The notes: generated from the letters alone by a model not told the origin. A stretch of 64,000 nucleotides of DNA from Rhizobium halophilum (GCF_021648825.1 NZ_JAKJHS010000001.1:744001-808000); one strand, 5' to 3'; shown: positions 17,691 through 25,770, counted from the stretch's first letter. Made by a program: numbers and translations.

Positions 17691-18608
17691 TGTTGGAGAA
17701 CGCCGCTTGAAGTACGCTTCGCTTGCGATCAATACCGGCACCCCGATCATCAATGGCACAAAGAAGTAGAGCACCCGAAACGCGACGAGCGCACCAATCG
17801 CGCTGGCGTGCGGCAGAAGTCCCAACATCGTTGCCTCCAACACGCCAAGCCCGCCCGGGACGTGGCTGACCAGTGAAGCGATGTTGGATGTCACATAGGC
17901 TGTGGCGACCGACAGATAGCCGACGTCAGACACGCTTGACATCAATTGGTGTATCGCGCCCGCGACGCAGGCAAAATTCAAGGTACCGACCACCACCTGC
18001 CCGAGCGCAAGATGAAGTGGAGGTGGTTCGAAGCTCCATTTACCAACGGTCAGGGATCGCCTCACGCGCCAGCAGAGAACGAGATAGCCGCCGGGAACGG
18101 CTAGGATGGTCACCCCCAGCACAACTGACGCCGTCGCAGAAAGACCGAGCATATCGCCCCTTCCTCCCGGTGAGGACAAAAGTGCAAGCGACGCTAATGT
18201 AGTGAGACCGATGCCGACCGTCACACCGCAGAAGACGATCACCTTTGCAACTTGCGCAGGTGACAATCCCCAACGGGAATAGAAGCGGTAGCGAACGGCG
18301 CCGCTACTCAGGGCCGCCAACCCTACATTGTGGCCGATGGACAACCCCGTGAACGAAGCCAGTGCCGCCCTCGGATAGCTGAGCGGCCGCCCGGCGTACC
18401 GGACTGCCAGCCAATCGAACCCTGTAAGACAGATGTAGGAGGCAATCACGAACCCGAGGGACGAAATGAGGTGGTTAACGGGGATGGAACGGACAGAGGC
18501 CTGGATTTCCGCCCACGTATAGCGCCCGAGGCTTCGGTATACGATCACCACGGCAAATAAGACGGCAACGAGAACCAGAACTTTGAACAGGCGCTGCCTG
18601 GAGATCAT
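17667..18608 (-). CDS. YbhN-like membrane protein (lysylphosphatidylglycerol synthase TM-region family)
   Basis: A 313-residue protein with about eight hydrophobic helices, matching the UPF0104/LPG-synthase membrane domain without the soluble aminoacyl-transferase domain. Typical segments are GLSIGHNVGLAALSSGAVRYRFY near residue 90 and HVPGGLGVLEATMLGLLP near 245. Members are thought to move or modify lipids or polyprenyl-linked molecules. GGAGGAGGG precedes the ATG. The 3' end overlaps the clsB-like gene on the other strand by 24 bases. It is divergent from the ybhP-like gene across a 59-base gap that holds a symmetric stress promoter. Confidence 0.88.
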   Translation of the reverse strand: MISRQRLFKVLVLVAVLFAVVIVYRSLGRYTWAEIQASVRSIPVNHLISSLGFVIASYICLTGFDWLAVRYAGRPLSYPRAALASFTGLSIGHNVGLAALSSGAVRYRFYSRWGLSPAQVAKVIVFCGVTVGIGLTTLASLALLSSPGGRGDMLGLSATASVVLGVTILAVPGGYLVLCWRVRRSLTVGKWSFEPPPLHLALGQVVVGTLNFACVAGAIHQLMSSVSDVGYLSVATAYVTSNIASLVSHVPGGLGVLEATMLGLLPHASAIGALVAFRVLYFFVPLMIGVPVLIASEAYFKRRSPTLAEQTAS

Positions 18609-18633
18609 ACCCTCCTCCGGAATCTGCTGACAG

Positions 18634-18660
18634 GGAACGAAACCGAGCCTAACGGGTTCC
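18634..18660. promoter_or_regulatory. Symmetric (bidirectional) EcfG-type stress promoter
   Basis: GGAAC at 18634-18638, 17 bases, GTTCC at 18656-18660. Because the ends are reverse complements, the same 27 bases give a GGAAC-N17-GTT promoter on each strand. Leftward it lies 28 bases before the ybhN-like start, with a good ribosome site. Rightward the -10 ends only nine bases before the ybhP-like ATG, which would give an almost leaderless message. Confidence 0.65.
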
Positions 18661-18667
18661 CAGCGTC

Positions 18668-19423
18668 ATGGCATCTCAACGACCCGAAAACCCAGACCCG
18701 CCCGGCACGATCCTCAAGATACTCAGCTACAACGTCCACAGTTGCATCGGCACCGATCGCAAGCTGGACCCGGCTCGAATTGCACAGGTGATCGCCGATC
18801 TGTCTCCTGACATCATCGGTCTGCAGGAGTTGGACGTCGGTCGATCCCGAACCGGAGGTGTTGACCAAGCGCACATCATCGCCTCTTTGCTGAGGATGAA
18901 GTATCATTTCCACGCTGCCTTGCACGTGACGGAAGAAAGGTATGGCGATGCCATCCTGACTGCATTGCCGATGAAGCTCATCAAGAGCGGGATGTTGCCA
19001 TCAAGCGGCGAACAGCGGGGGGCGCTCTGGGTAGAGATCACCGTCGGAGACACTTCTCTACAGGTATTCAACACCCACCTGGGCCTCAGAAGAAGCGATA
19101 GGATTCAGCAGGCAGCCAGCTTACTTAGCCCTGCCTGGCTAGGCCACCCGGCTTACGATGGTACTGCAAAGGTCTTGATCGGCGACCTCAACTCAGTAGG
19201 GAGTTCCACTGCCTATAAGCACTTCGCGCGGCGCTTCCATGACGCGCAAAAAGCAGCGGGTGCTACTCCGAAGCCGACGTTCCCCTCCCGCTTCCCGCTC
19301 ATGCGCTTGGATCATATCTTCGTGTCGGACCACGTGGAGGTAGTGGAAACGCAAGTACCGTCAACCACGCTTGTTCGGCAAGCTTCGGATCACGTGCCTC
19401 TCCTAGCAACTGTGCGATTGTGA
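18668..19423 (+). CDS. Endonuclease/exonuclease/phosphatase family protein (YbhP-like)
   Basis: A 251-residue metal-dependent phosphoesterase of the EEP superfamily. Visible motifs are LSYNVHSCIG near residue 19, the metal-binding Glu in GLQELDVGRS near 52-61, FNTHLGLR near 134, the Asp-Asn pair in LIGDLNSVGSS near 173 and the C-terminal SDHVPLLATV. It may act on nucleic acid or on phospholipid headgroups; the clsB/ybhN context favours a lipid-related role. The start codon is almost at the predicted transcription start. Confidence 0.87.
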   Translation: MASQRPENPDPPGTILKILSYNVHSCIGTDRKLDPARIAQVIADLSPDIIGLQELDVGRSRTGGVDQAHIIASLLRMKYHFHAALHVTEERYGDAILTALPMKLIKSGMLPSSGEQRGALWVEITVGDTSLQVFNTHLGLRRSDRIQQAASLLSPAWLGHPAYDGTAKVLIGDLNSVGSSTAYKHFARRFHDAQKAAGATPKPTFPSRFPLMRLDHIFVSDHVEVVETQVPSTTLVRQASDHVPLLATVRL

Positions 19424-19460
19424 CCACTGAAGGCGCGGTAGCCACGCCTTCAGCAAGGCA

Positions 19461-19709
19461 TCACCGGGAGCCGGTACCTTTGTGATGTTCGCTTTCTTGG
19501 TTCACGCCTCGCACGATGGCAGGATCATCCTCGTTGAGAGAGATTTCGGCGGCCCTCATGCTGAGGTCGTCGCCCTTGCGGTATGCGTCTCTCGCAGCCT
19601 CGCTGCGCTCAAGATCTGCCTGGGCGTCGAAATCCTCGCCAGCATTGGAGGTGTCGACACGCTTCTCGATGATGTTGCGTTGTTGCTGATGTGTCTTGTT
19701 GCCTTGCAT
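19461..19709 (-). CDS. Small hydrophilic hypothetical protein
   Basis: An 82-residue, highly charged protein with no hydrophobic segment, starting MQGNKTHQQQRN. It is the last of three small genes on this strand separated by fewer than 25 bases, suggesting one operon. No family recognised. Confidence 0.6.
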   Translation of the reverse strand: MQGNKTHQQQRNIIEKRVDTSNAGEDFDAQADLERSEAARDAYRKGDDLSMRAAEISLNEDDPAIVRGVNQESEHHKGTGSR

Positions 19710-19726
19710 GTCACGTCTCGCTTTCG

Positions 19727-19933
19727 CTACTTGTTGTCGCGGCCGCGCTGCTCCGGATCGATGCCACCGGACGGAAGCGTGTCATTCAGCACGTCCCCTT
19801 CCTCGGTGTTCTCGCCCTGGATGTCGCCTTCGACCAGATGGCCGTGTCGGCCTTTCGATGTGCCGATACCGGGATTGCCTTGCAGATCCGTGTCGCTCGG
19901 GCGGTCCTGCCGGAAGTGCTTCGAGGTTGCCAT
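19727..19933 (-). CDS. Small hydrophilic hypothetical protein
   Basis: A 68-residue, Gly/Asp/Glu-rich protein starting MATSKHFRQDRPSDTDLQGN, probably disordered. A strong caggagg site precedes the ATG. It is the middle gene of a three-gene cluster. Composition and the SKHF start resemble the small protein at 14921, but this is a loose likeness. Confidence 0.65.
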   Translation of the reverse strand: MATSKHFRQDRPSDTDLQGNPGIGTSKGRHGHLVEGDIQGENTEEGDVLNDTLPSGGIDPEQRGRDNK

Positions 19934-19954
19934 TTGGGCCTCCTGTTTCTCGTG

Positions 19955-20224
19955 TCAGTGCTTGCTGCGGGAGACGAACTTGTTGAAGCGGCTGGTTTTT
20001 CCACCTGACGTTTCTTCCTGGTAGAGGAAGCAAAGCTCGTTTTCATCGAAGATCGAGAAGAAGTCGTCCCAGCTGATCTGCTCAAGAGAGTCCTCCGGCT
20101 CGCCGAAGTCTACCCGCAGGATCCCGCCTTCGCCGGACGTCTTGACGCGTGCCGGATGGCCTCCACGCTCTTCAACCCAACCACGGATTTCCTTGTGATC
20201 GGTCGTCTCCACGGATTTGCTCAT
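19955..20224 (-). CDS. Small conserved hypothetical protein with WVEERGGHPA motif
   Basis: An 89-residue protein with the conserved pattern IRGWVEERGGHPARVK near residue 13, then RVDFGEPEDSLEQISWDDFFSIFDENELCFLYQ. Homologues are common in proteobacteria and cyanobacteria and are often mislabelled as glucan-branching proteins; real function is unknown. An aaggagg site precedes the ATG. It is the first gene of the three-gene cluster, with a stress-type promoter 33-57 bases upstream. Confidence 0.8.
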   Translation of the reverse strand: MSKSVETTDHKEIRGWVEERGGHPARVKTSGEGGILRVDFGEPEDSLEQISWDDFFSIFDENELCFLYQEETSGGKTSRFNKFVSRSKH

Positions 20225-20528
20225 CTGTGCCTCCTTCTTGCGTTGGTACAGTCAAAACCGGGGCGCCAAGGCTTATGTTCCTGAGGAATATCTTCGATCT
20301 CGCGAATGATATTGCCAAGCTGTCGCGTCACTTTCGCGATAGGCAGATTTCCTGGAGCGTCAGTTGAACGTATAGTCAGCTGAGATCTGCTGGCGAAAGA
20401 CCTCATTGCGGAGGATGCGGCATACTGCCCCGCTGCGGCGATCCGCCCGTATTGACCTTCGGTCACACTAAATCATCTTAGGGAGGTCGAACCCGGACAT
20501 CGGGATTGGTCGCTAAGGTGTAGGGCTC
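20225..20528. other. Intergenic region between the small-protein cluster and cydA
   Basis: This 304-base gap contains the EcfG-type promoter at 20256-20281 for the leftward small genes. An 81-codon leftward frame (20221-20466) crosses that promoter, has no recognisable domain and I do not call it. No FNR-like palindrome was evident upstream of cydA; a gggaggt stretch near 20481-20487 is too far from the ATG to be its ribosome site. Confidence 0.5.
20256..20281 (-). promoter_or_regulatory. EcfG/RpoE2-type stress promoter (N18 spacing)
   Basis: On the minus strand GGAAC (20281-20277) is followed by 18 bases and GTT (20258-20256), equivalent to GGAAC-N19-TT, inside the known 18-19 base range. 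It lies a few tens of bases before the WVEERGGHPA protein gene. Confidence 0.5.
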
Positions 20529-21947
20529 ATGTTCGAAAATATGGACGCCATTCTTCTGGCTCGCTTTCAGTTCGCCTTTACGGTGTCCTTTCACATTATC
20601 TTCCCTGCATTCTCCATTGGACTTGCGAGTTATCTGGCGGTGCTGCAGGGGCTGTGGCTTTGGACGAAGCAGGAAGTCTACATCGAGCTCTTTGACTTCT
20701 GGAAGACGATCTTCGCCCTTGCCTTTGGCATGGGCGTCGTCTCCGGCATTGTGATGTCCTACCAGTTCGGCACGAACTGGAGCGTGTTTTCAGACAAGGC
20801 AGGACCCGTCATTGGGCCGCTCATGGGCTACGAGGTGCTGTCTGCCTTCTTCTTGGAGGCGGGCTTTCTCGGCGTCATGCTGTTTGGACGACATCGGGTA
20901 GGCCCGCGGCTTCATTTCTTCGCAACGCTGATGGTGGCGTTCGGCACCTTGATGTCGGCCACCTGGATCCTTGCTGTAAACTCGTGGATGCAGACGCCTC
21001 AGGGCTTCGGCATGAACGATGTCGGCCAGTTCGTTCCCGAGGACTGGTGGGCGATCATCTTCAATCCGTCCTTCCCCTACCGCCTCGTGCACATGGTGCT
21101 CGCGGCCTATTTGACGACCGCTCTGGTTGTTGGAGCAGTTGGCGCACTCCATCTTCTTCGGCACACCTCTCCCCTGCGCTCCGGGACGATGTTCTCGATG
21201 GCAATGTGGATGCTGACGATCGTCGCGCCGCTGCAGATCCTGGCTGGAGACATGCATGGCCTCAACACTCTGGAGCATCAGCCGACCAAGGTCATGGCGA
21301 TGGAAGGCCACTACGAGAGCCATCCAGATGGCGCCCCCCTCATCCTGTTCGGCATACCCAATCCGGACGAAAAGCGTGTGGACTATGCAATCGAGATCCC
21401 CAAGCTCTCGAGCCTCATCCTGAAGCACGACCTCAACGCGCCACTTCCGGGGCTAGACACCGTTCCCGAGGAACTGCATCCGCCGGTGCAGATCGTCTTC
21501 TGGTCTTTCCGTATCATGATCCTGCTCGGCTTCTCGATGCTGGGCCTCGGCCTCTGGAGCCTGTGGTGCCGCTGGCGTGGCACGTTCTACCAAAGCGACG
21601 GGCTGCATCGCGCCGCCCTCGTGATGGGCCCGGCCGGCTTTATTGCCGTCCTGGCCGGGTGGGTCACGACGGAAGTGGGGCGGCAGCCGTTCACGGTCTA
21701 CGGGCACCTGCTGACAGCGGATTCGGTCTCTCCCATTTCCGCTCCCGCAGTGGGCTCGTCGCTGGTGGCCTTCATCATCGTCTACTTCCTGGTCTTCGGC
21801 GCGGGCACGTTCTACATCCTCCGCTTGATGTCGAGACTGCCGCGTGATCCGCTCGGCGATCTCGATGAAGGCCCGATCCGTACGGCCGGCATTACCCCGG
21901 CACCTCACCTCGCCCGCAAGCAGGATTACGATCATCATGGAAATTGA
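20529..21947 (+). CDS. cydA: Cytochrome bd-type (cyanide-insensitive) ubiquinol oxidase subunit I
   Basis: The 472-residue membrane subunit oxidises ubiquinol and carries the hemes that reduce oxygen. It has about nine helices, a haem-ligand His near residue 22 (FTVSFHIIFPAF), the WSVFSDKAG stretch near 79 and the quinol-site segment WVTTEVGRQPFTVYG near 377. The quinol loop is short, as in CIO-type oxidases, rather than the long Escherichia coli form. It overlaps cydB by 11 bases and forms a cydAB-DUF2474 operon. Confidence 0.95.
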   Translation: MFENMDAILLARFQFAFTVSFHIIFPAFSIGLASYLAVLQGLWLWTKQEVYIELFDFWKTIFALAFGMGVVSGIVMSYQFGTNWSVFSDKAGPVIGPLMGYEVLSAFFLEAGFLGVMLFGRHRVGPRLHFFATLMVAFGTLMSATWILAVNSWMQTPQGFGMNDVGQFVPEDWWAIIFNPSFPYRLVHMVLAAYLTTALVVGAVGALHLLRHTSPLRSGTMFSMAMWMLTIVAPLQILAGDMHGLNTLEHQPTKVMAMEGHYESHPDGAPLILFGIPNPDEKRVDYAIEIPKLSSLILKHDLNAPLPGLDTVPEELHPPVQIVFWSFRIMILLGFSMLGLGLWSLWCRWRGTFYQSDGLHRAALVMGPAGFIAVLAGWVTTEVGRQPFTVYGHLLTADSVSPISAPAVGSSLVAFIIVYFLVFGAGTFYILRLMSRLPRDPLGDLDEGPIRTAGITPAPHLARKQDYDHHGN

Positions 21948-22941
21948 TCTCGCGTTCATCTGGGCGGCGATCATTGCCTTCGCCGTCCTTGCCTACGTGA
22001 TCCTCGACGGGTTTGACCTCGGAGTCGGGATTCTTTTCCCCTTCTTCCCCGAGAAGCGCGACAAGGACGTGATGATGAACAGCGTTGCCCCCGTCTGGGA
22101 TGGTAACGAGACCTGGCTCGTCTTGGGCGGCGGAGGCCTTCTTGCAGTCTTCCCGCTGGCGTACGCTACGATCCTACCAGCGCTCTACGCGCCAATCATC
22201 GCGATGCTGCTCGGCCTCATCTTTCGCGGCGTCGCCTTCGAGTATCGCTGGCGCTCGCGCCGTGCGGAAGGACTCTGGAACTGGGCTTTCACCGGCGGGT
22301 CGGCGGTCGCAGCCTTTGCGCAGGGCGTGGCGCTCGGCGCCCTAGTGCAAGGCATTCCCGTGGAAAACCGCGCCTATGCTGGCGGCTGGTGGGACTGGCT
22401 GACGCCGTTTTCCGTGGCGACCGGGTTTGCAGTTCTGGTCGGCTATTCTTTGCTCGGCGCGACTTGGCTCGTGATGAAAACGACCGGCGACCTTGCGCAT
22501 CGCGCCCGCCACTATGCCTACCTCTCGGCCGTCGCCACGCTCCTCGCCATGGGTTCCGTCAGCCTCTGGACGCCGTTCCTCGAGCCGCTTTACCTTGAGC
22601 GCTGGTTCAGCTGGCCGACAGCAGCCTTCAGCATCATCGTACCCCTGCTCGTCACCGGCTGCTTCCTGACGATGGTTCATGGGCTTCGTACACACCACGA
22701 CACGCGCCCGTTCATCGCAGCACTCGGGCTCTTCGTTCTCGGCTATGCAGGCATCGGCATCAGCTTCTATCCCTACATTGTCCCCACCTCGGTGACGATC
22801 TGGGATGCTGCCGCGCCCGACGAGAGCCTGGCCTTCCTCTTGGTCGGCGCTGCGGTTCTGGTTCCGCTGATCCTCGCCTACACCACCTATGCCTACTGGG
22901 TGTTCCGCGGCAAGGTCGATCCGGAAGAGGGCTACCACTAA
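21937..22941 (+). CDS. cydB: Cytochrome bd-type ubiquinol oxidase subunit II
   Basis: A 334-residue integral membrane protein with about eight or nine helices. The N-terminus MEIDLAFIWAAIIAFAVLAYVILDGFDLGVGILFPF carries the conserved GFDLGVG motif, and NSVAPVWDGNETWLV near residue 48 is diagnostic. The real start is the ATG at 21937, inside the end of cydA; upstream codons in this frame are cydA shadow. It shares one base with the following DUF2474 peptide gene. Confidence 0.95.
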   Translation: MEIDLAFIWAAIIAFAVLAYVILDGFDLGVGILFPFFPEKRDKDVMMNSVAPVWDGNETWLVLGGGGLLAVFPLAYATILPALYAPIIAMLLGLIFRGVAFEYRWRSRRAEGLWNWAFTGGSAVAAFAQGVALGALVQGIPVENRAYAGGWWDWLTPFSVATGFAVLVGYSLLGATWLVMKTTGDLAHRARHYAYLSAVATLLAMGSVSLWTPFLEPLYLERWFSWPTAAFSIIVPLLVTGCFLTMVHGLRTHHDTRPFIAALGLFVLGYAGIGISFYPYIVPTSVTIWDAAAPDESLAFLLVGAAVLVPLILAYTTYAYWVFRGKVDPEEGYH

Positions 22942-23054
22942 TGCCGGCCCCTGGTACCGGCAAGCGGATCCTCTGGTTCATCGGACTTTGGCTTGCCGGT
23001 GTGGTCTGCGTCGCGTTCGTGGGGTTGCTGATCAAGCTCTGGCTTGGCGCCTGA
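22941..23054 (+). CDS. DUF2474 family small membrane peptide of bd oxidase
   Basis: A 37-residue peptide (starts MPAPGTGKRILWFIGLW) with one membrane helix from about residue 10 to 34. The position directly after cydB, with the ATG sharing the last A of the cydB TAA, matches the DUF2474 peptides that accompany cyanide-insensitive oxidases, analogous to CydX. It probably stabilises the oxidase complex. It is easily missed because of size. Confidence 0.82.
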   Translation: MPAPGTGKRILWFIGLWLAGVVCVAFVGLLIKLWLGA

Positions 23055-23666
23055 TTACTTCTCGCCGGGATACTGGTTTTCCTTCAACAGCTTCGCGAGA
23101 TGCACCGTGTTGCGTGCAAGCATGCTAACGGTGCTAGTCACCTTCTCCGGGATCTTCTCCAGATCGGAAAAGTTCGTGCTCTGCATCGCCTCTCCAACCC
23201 AATAGGCGACCGCATTGGCAGGAATGGTGAAGCCCACGTCACTCAGCGCCTGGTAAAGCTCGGCCGAAACATGGTGCGCACCGTCCTCGTTGCCGACAAC
23301 CGCAACCGCAGCCACACGTCCATAGGACACCATCCGCCCCTGATCGTCTGTCTCGCTGAGAAAGGCGTCCATTCGCTCCAGCGCACGCTTGGCAATGCTG
23401 GAAGGCTGGCCCATCCAGATCGGCGTTCCTAGGATCAGGATGTCCGCGTCCAGCACCATCTGCCGGATCTTCGGCCATTCGTCACCCTCGCCTTCATCCG
23501 AAAGCACGCCAGGCTTGATGTTGTAGTCTGCCAAGCGGAGGATGGTGGTCGCGACACCCATCGGCTTCATCGCTGCTTCGATGAGGCCAAGCATCCGGTC
23601 GGTTGACGAGGGTTCGCCACCGCTGGACTTCAGCGTGGCATTGAGGGCAAGCGCGGTCAGAGACAT
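23055..23666 (-). CDS. NAD(P)H-dependent FMN reductase / flavodoxin-like oxidoreductase
   Basis: A 203-residue flavodoxin-fold protein. Residues 4-12 (TALALNATLKSS) form the phosphate-binding loop, LILGTPIWMGQPSSIAKRALERMD near 75-98 is the flavin-contact segment, and VAAVAVVGNEDGAHHV follows near 118. Such enzymes reduce FMN, quinones or azo compounds in the cytoplasm. It ends back to back with the DUF2474 gene. An EcfG-type promoter lies 35-59 bases upstream, so it is probably part of the general stress response. Confidence 0.85.
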   Translation of the reverse strand: MSLTALALNATLKSSGGEPSSTDRMLGLIEAAMKPMGVATTILRLADYNIKPGVLSDEGEGDEWPKIRQMVLDADILILGTPIWMGQPSSIAKRALERMDAFLSETDDQGRMVSYGRVAAVAVVGNEDGAHHVSAELYQALSDVGFTIPANAVAYWVGEAMQSTNFSDLEKIPEKVTSTVSMLARNTVHLAKLLKENQYPGEK

Positions 23667-23700
23667 ATTTTACTCCTGGATCGATCGGGGCTGACATCGC

Positions 23701-23725
23701 AACAATCGCCCGGCTGCCCGGTTCC
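23701..23725 (-). promoter_or_regulatory. EcfG/RpoE2-type stress promoter of the FMN reductase gene
   Basis: On the minus strand GGAAC (23725-23721), exactly 17 bases, then GTT (23703-23701). The start codon follows 35 bases later with a caggag ribosome site between, a normal leader arrangement. Confidence 0.68.
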
Positions 23726-23738
23726 AGGATTTCCTGTC

Positions 23739-24317
23739 TCAACGTCTTGTGAGAGTTATCAGATAATGCGCAGGCTCATTTGTGGGGTTGAAGAACACGC
23801 AGTCCGCAGGAGGACCGAGAAGCAGGCAATCCCCCTTCGCAAGGTGATGCACGACCTCGCCCTCCAAGAACTCCAGCTCGCCAGTCAGGATCCAGATCTG
23901 CTGCTGTTGAAACGCAAACGCCGAGGCGGGATAGGGGACACGCACCGCAGGCGGCAAGGACACCTCCACCAGTTCCACTGTCGAACCCGCGGGCGATATC
24001 GCGCGCCGCATATAGCCGGTTTCGGGATCGTGCCAGACCGGCTGTTCCCCATGTTGGGTCAAACGCTCTGGCGCTTGCTCCGCCAATGCCAGCAGGACCG
24101 AGAGTGGTAGTCCGAACGCACCTGAGAGACGACCGAGCACTGTCGCGGTCGGGCTTGCCTCCGCCCGCTCGACCTTGCTGATCATGGCCTTCGAGACACC
24201 GGAACGATCGGCGAGGTCGGAAAGCGACCAACCCCTCGTCTCCCGCTCGTGCCTCAGGCGCGCAGCGATGGCATGAACCGGATCTCTCGCTTCCTGCACC
24301 AGCTTGTCTTTCGTCAA
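23739..24317 (-). CDS. XRE-family regulator with C-terminal cupin domain
   Basis: A 192-residue regulator: helix-turn-helix near residues 15-70 (ERETRGWSLSDLADRSGVSK, MISKVERAEASPT) and a small cupin barrel near 115-185 (GELEFLEGEVVHHLAKGDCLLLGP), the PuuR-like layout. The start is TTG at 24317; no better ATG exists upstream of the helix-turn-helix. It is divergent from the FMN-monooxygenase operon and abuts an imperfect 12-base inverted repeat, so it is probably the local repressor and autoregulated. The cupin likely binds a small molecule. Confidence 0.87.
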   Translation of the reverse strand: MTKDKLVQEARDPVHAIAARLRHERETRGWSLSDLADRSGVSKAMISKVERAEASPTATVLGRLSGAFGLPLSVLLALAEQAPERLTQHGEQPVWHDPETGYMRRAISPAGSTVELVEVSLPPAVRVPYPASAFAFQQQQIWILTGELEFLEGEVVHHLAKGDCLLLGPPADCVFFNPTNEPAHYLITLTRR

Positions 24318-24318
24318 T

Positions 24319-24356
24319 CGTCTTCTATAGTGGACGAATGGAACCTATAGGAGACG
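24319..24356. promoter_or_regulatory. Putative operator of the XRE-cupin regulator
   Basis: Arms cgtcttctatag (24319-24330) and ctataggagacg (24345-24356) pair at 11 of 12 positions with a 14-base spacer. It occupies the divergent control region between the regulator and the monooxygenase gene and begins two bases from the regulator start codon. Confidence 0.6.
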
Positions 24357-24388
24357 ACCTCCGGAAGCAATGAGGTGGGAGATCGGCA

Positions 24389-25762
24389 GTGGCGAAGAAG
24401 ATCCTGTTCAACGCATTCGACATGAACTGCGTAGGCCATATTCAGCAGGGCCTCTGGGCACATCCGCGCGATCAGTCGCGGCGTTGTGCCGATCTCTCCT
24501 ATTGGACGGACTACGCCCGTAGGCTGGAAGCTGGGTTGTTCGACGGGATCTTCATGGCAGATGTCGTCGGCGTCAACGACGTCTTTGGCGGCAGCAACGC
24601 AGCCGCACTGCGTGGCGCAGTGCAGGTGCCGGTCAACGATCCCATGCTGCTCGTGCCGGCGATGGCCGCCGTCACAAAGCATCTTGCTTTCGGCATCACC
24701 GCCAACCTGACCTACGAAGCTCCCTTCCTCTTCGCCCGCCGGATGTCGACGCTGGACCATCTTACCAATGGCCGTATCGGCTGGAACATCGTCACGGGCT
24801 ACCTGGACAGCGCGGCAAAGGCGATCGGACTAGATGGCCAAGCAGCGCACGACGATCGCTATGACCTGGCTGACGAATACATGGAGGTCGTCTACAGGCT
24901 CTGGGAGGAAAGCTGGCAGGATGACGCCGTCGTCAACGACCCCAGCCGGCATCTTTATGCCGACCCTCAGAAGGTCCACAAGATCAGGCACAAGGGGCCG
25001 CAGTACAGCATCGATGCGATCCACCTCTGCGAACCATCGCCGCAGCGGACGCCGGTGCTCTATCAGGCAGGCTCGTCCACGCGTGGCCGTCAGTTCGCCG
25101 CAACCCATGCGGAATGCGTGTTCGTCAACGGTCAGAAGATTGAGGGGGTCAAGGCGATCATCGAAGACATCCGTGCCCGTGCCACCGATCGGGGGAGGAA
25201 GCCCGATGACATCAAGGTCTTCATGGGCGCAACCATCGTCACCGGGCGGACGGAGAAGGAGGCGCAGGAGAAGTACGAAGACTACCGCGCCTATGTGAGC
25301 TCCGAGGCAGCCCTGGTTCACGCCGCAGCATCGATGGGGATCGACTTTGCCAAGTATGACCTGGACGAGCCGATCGAAACCGGCAAGAGTGCCGCGATCG
25401 TGTCCAACGTCGAGGCGATGACCCGAACCGCGGGCCCGCAATGGACGAAGCGGAAGCTCCTGGAGCAGATGGTGCTCGGCAGCCGCCAGCCTCCGATGAT
25501 CGCTTCGGCGGAGAAAATTGCCGATGAGCTGGGCAAATGGGCCAATGAGGCCGGAGTTGACGGATTCAACCTGTCGCGGACCGTGGTGCCGGAATGCTTC
25601 GACGACATCATTGAGTTGGTAATCCCGATCCTGCAGGATCGAGGCCTGTACAAGACGGTTTACAGCGAGGGACCGCTGCGGCAGAAGCTGTTCGGACAGC
25701 CTCGACTGCCGACAAGGCATATCGGCGCCGGACACCGGCGATTTTCACCGGCAGCGGAATAG
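24389..25762 (+). CDS. NtaA/DmoA-family FMN-dependent monooxygenase
   Basis: A 457-residue flavin-dependent monooxygenase of the NtaA/SnaA/DszA group (bacterial luciferase-like barrel). Signature segments include MNCVGHIQQGLWAHPRDQS near residue 12, ARRMSTLDHLTNGRIGWNIVTG near 116-137 and PVLYQAGSSTRGRQFAATHAECVF near 222-245. It oxidises a small organic substrate using reduced FMN provided by the reductase encoded next. Start is GTG with ggtgggag upstream. Relatives act on aminopolycarboxylates, sulfones or organosulfur compounds; the substrate is unknown. Confidence 0.92.
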   Translation: MAKKILFNAFDMNCVGHIQQGLWAHPRDQSRRCADLSYWTDYARRLEAGLFDGIFMADVVGVNDVFGGSNAAALRGAVQVPVNDPMLLVPAMAAVTKHLAFGITANLTYEAPFLFARRMSTLDHLTNGRIGWNIVTGYLDSAAKAIGLDGQAAHDDRYDLADEYMEVVYRLWEESWQDDAVVNDPSRHLYADPQKVHKIRHKGPQYSIDAIHLCEPSPQRTPVLYQAGSSTRGRQFAATHAECVFVNGQKIEGVKAIIEDIRARATDRGRKPDDIKVFMGATIVTGRTEKEAQEKYEDYRAYVSSEAALVHAAASMGIDFAKYDLDEPIETGKSAAIVSNVEAMTRTAGPQWTKRKLLEQMVLGSRQPPMIASAEKIADELGKWANEAGVDGFNLSRTVVPECFDDIIELVIPILQDRGLYKTVYSEGPLRQKLFGQPRLPTRHIGAGHRRFSPAAE

Positions 25763-25770
25763 GGTGGTCG

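Noticed and set aside
20221..20466. 81-codon minus-strand frame upstream of the WVEERGGHPA protein
   Set aside because: No recognisable domain or ribosome site, and it crosses a likely promoter for the next gene.
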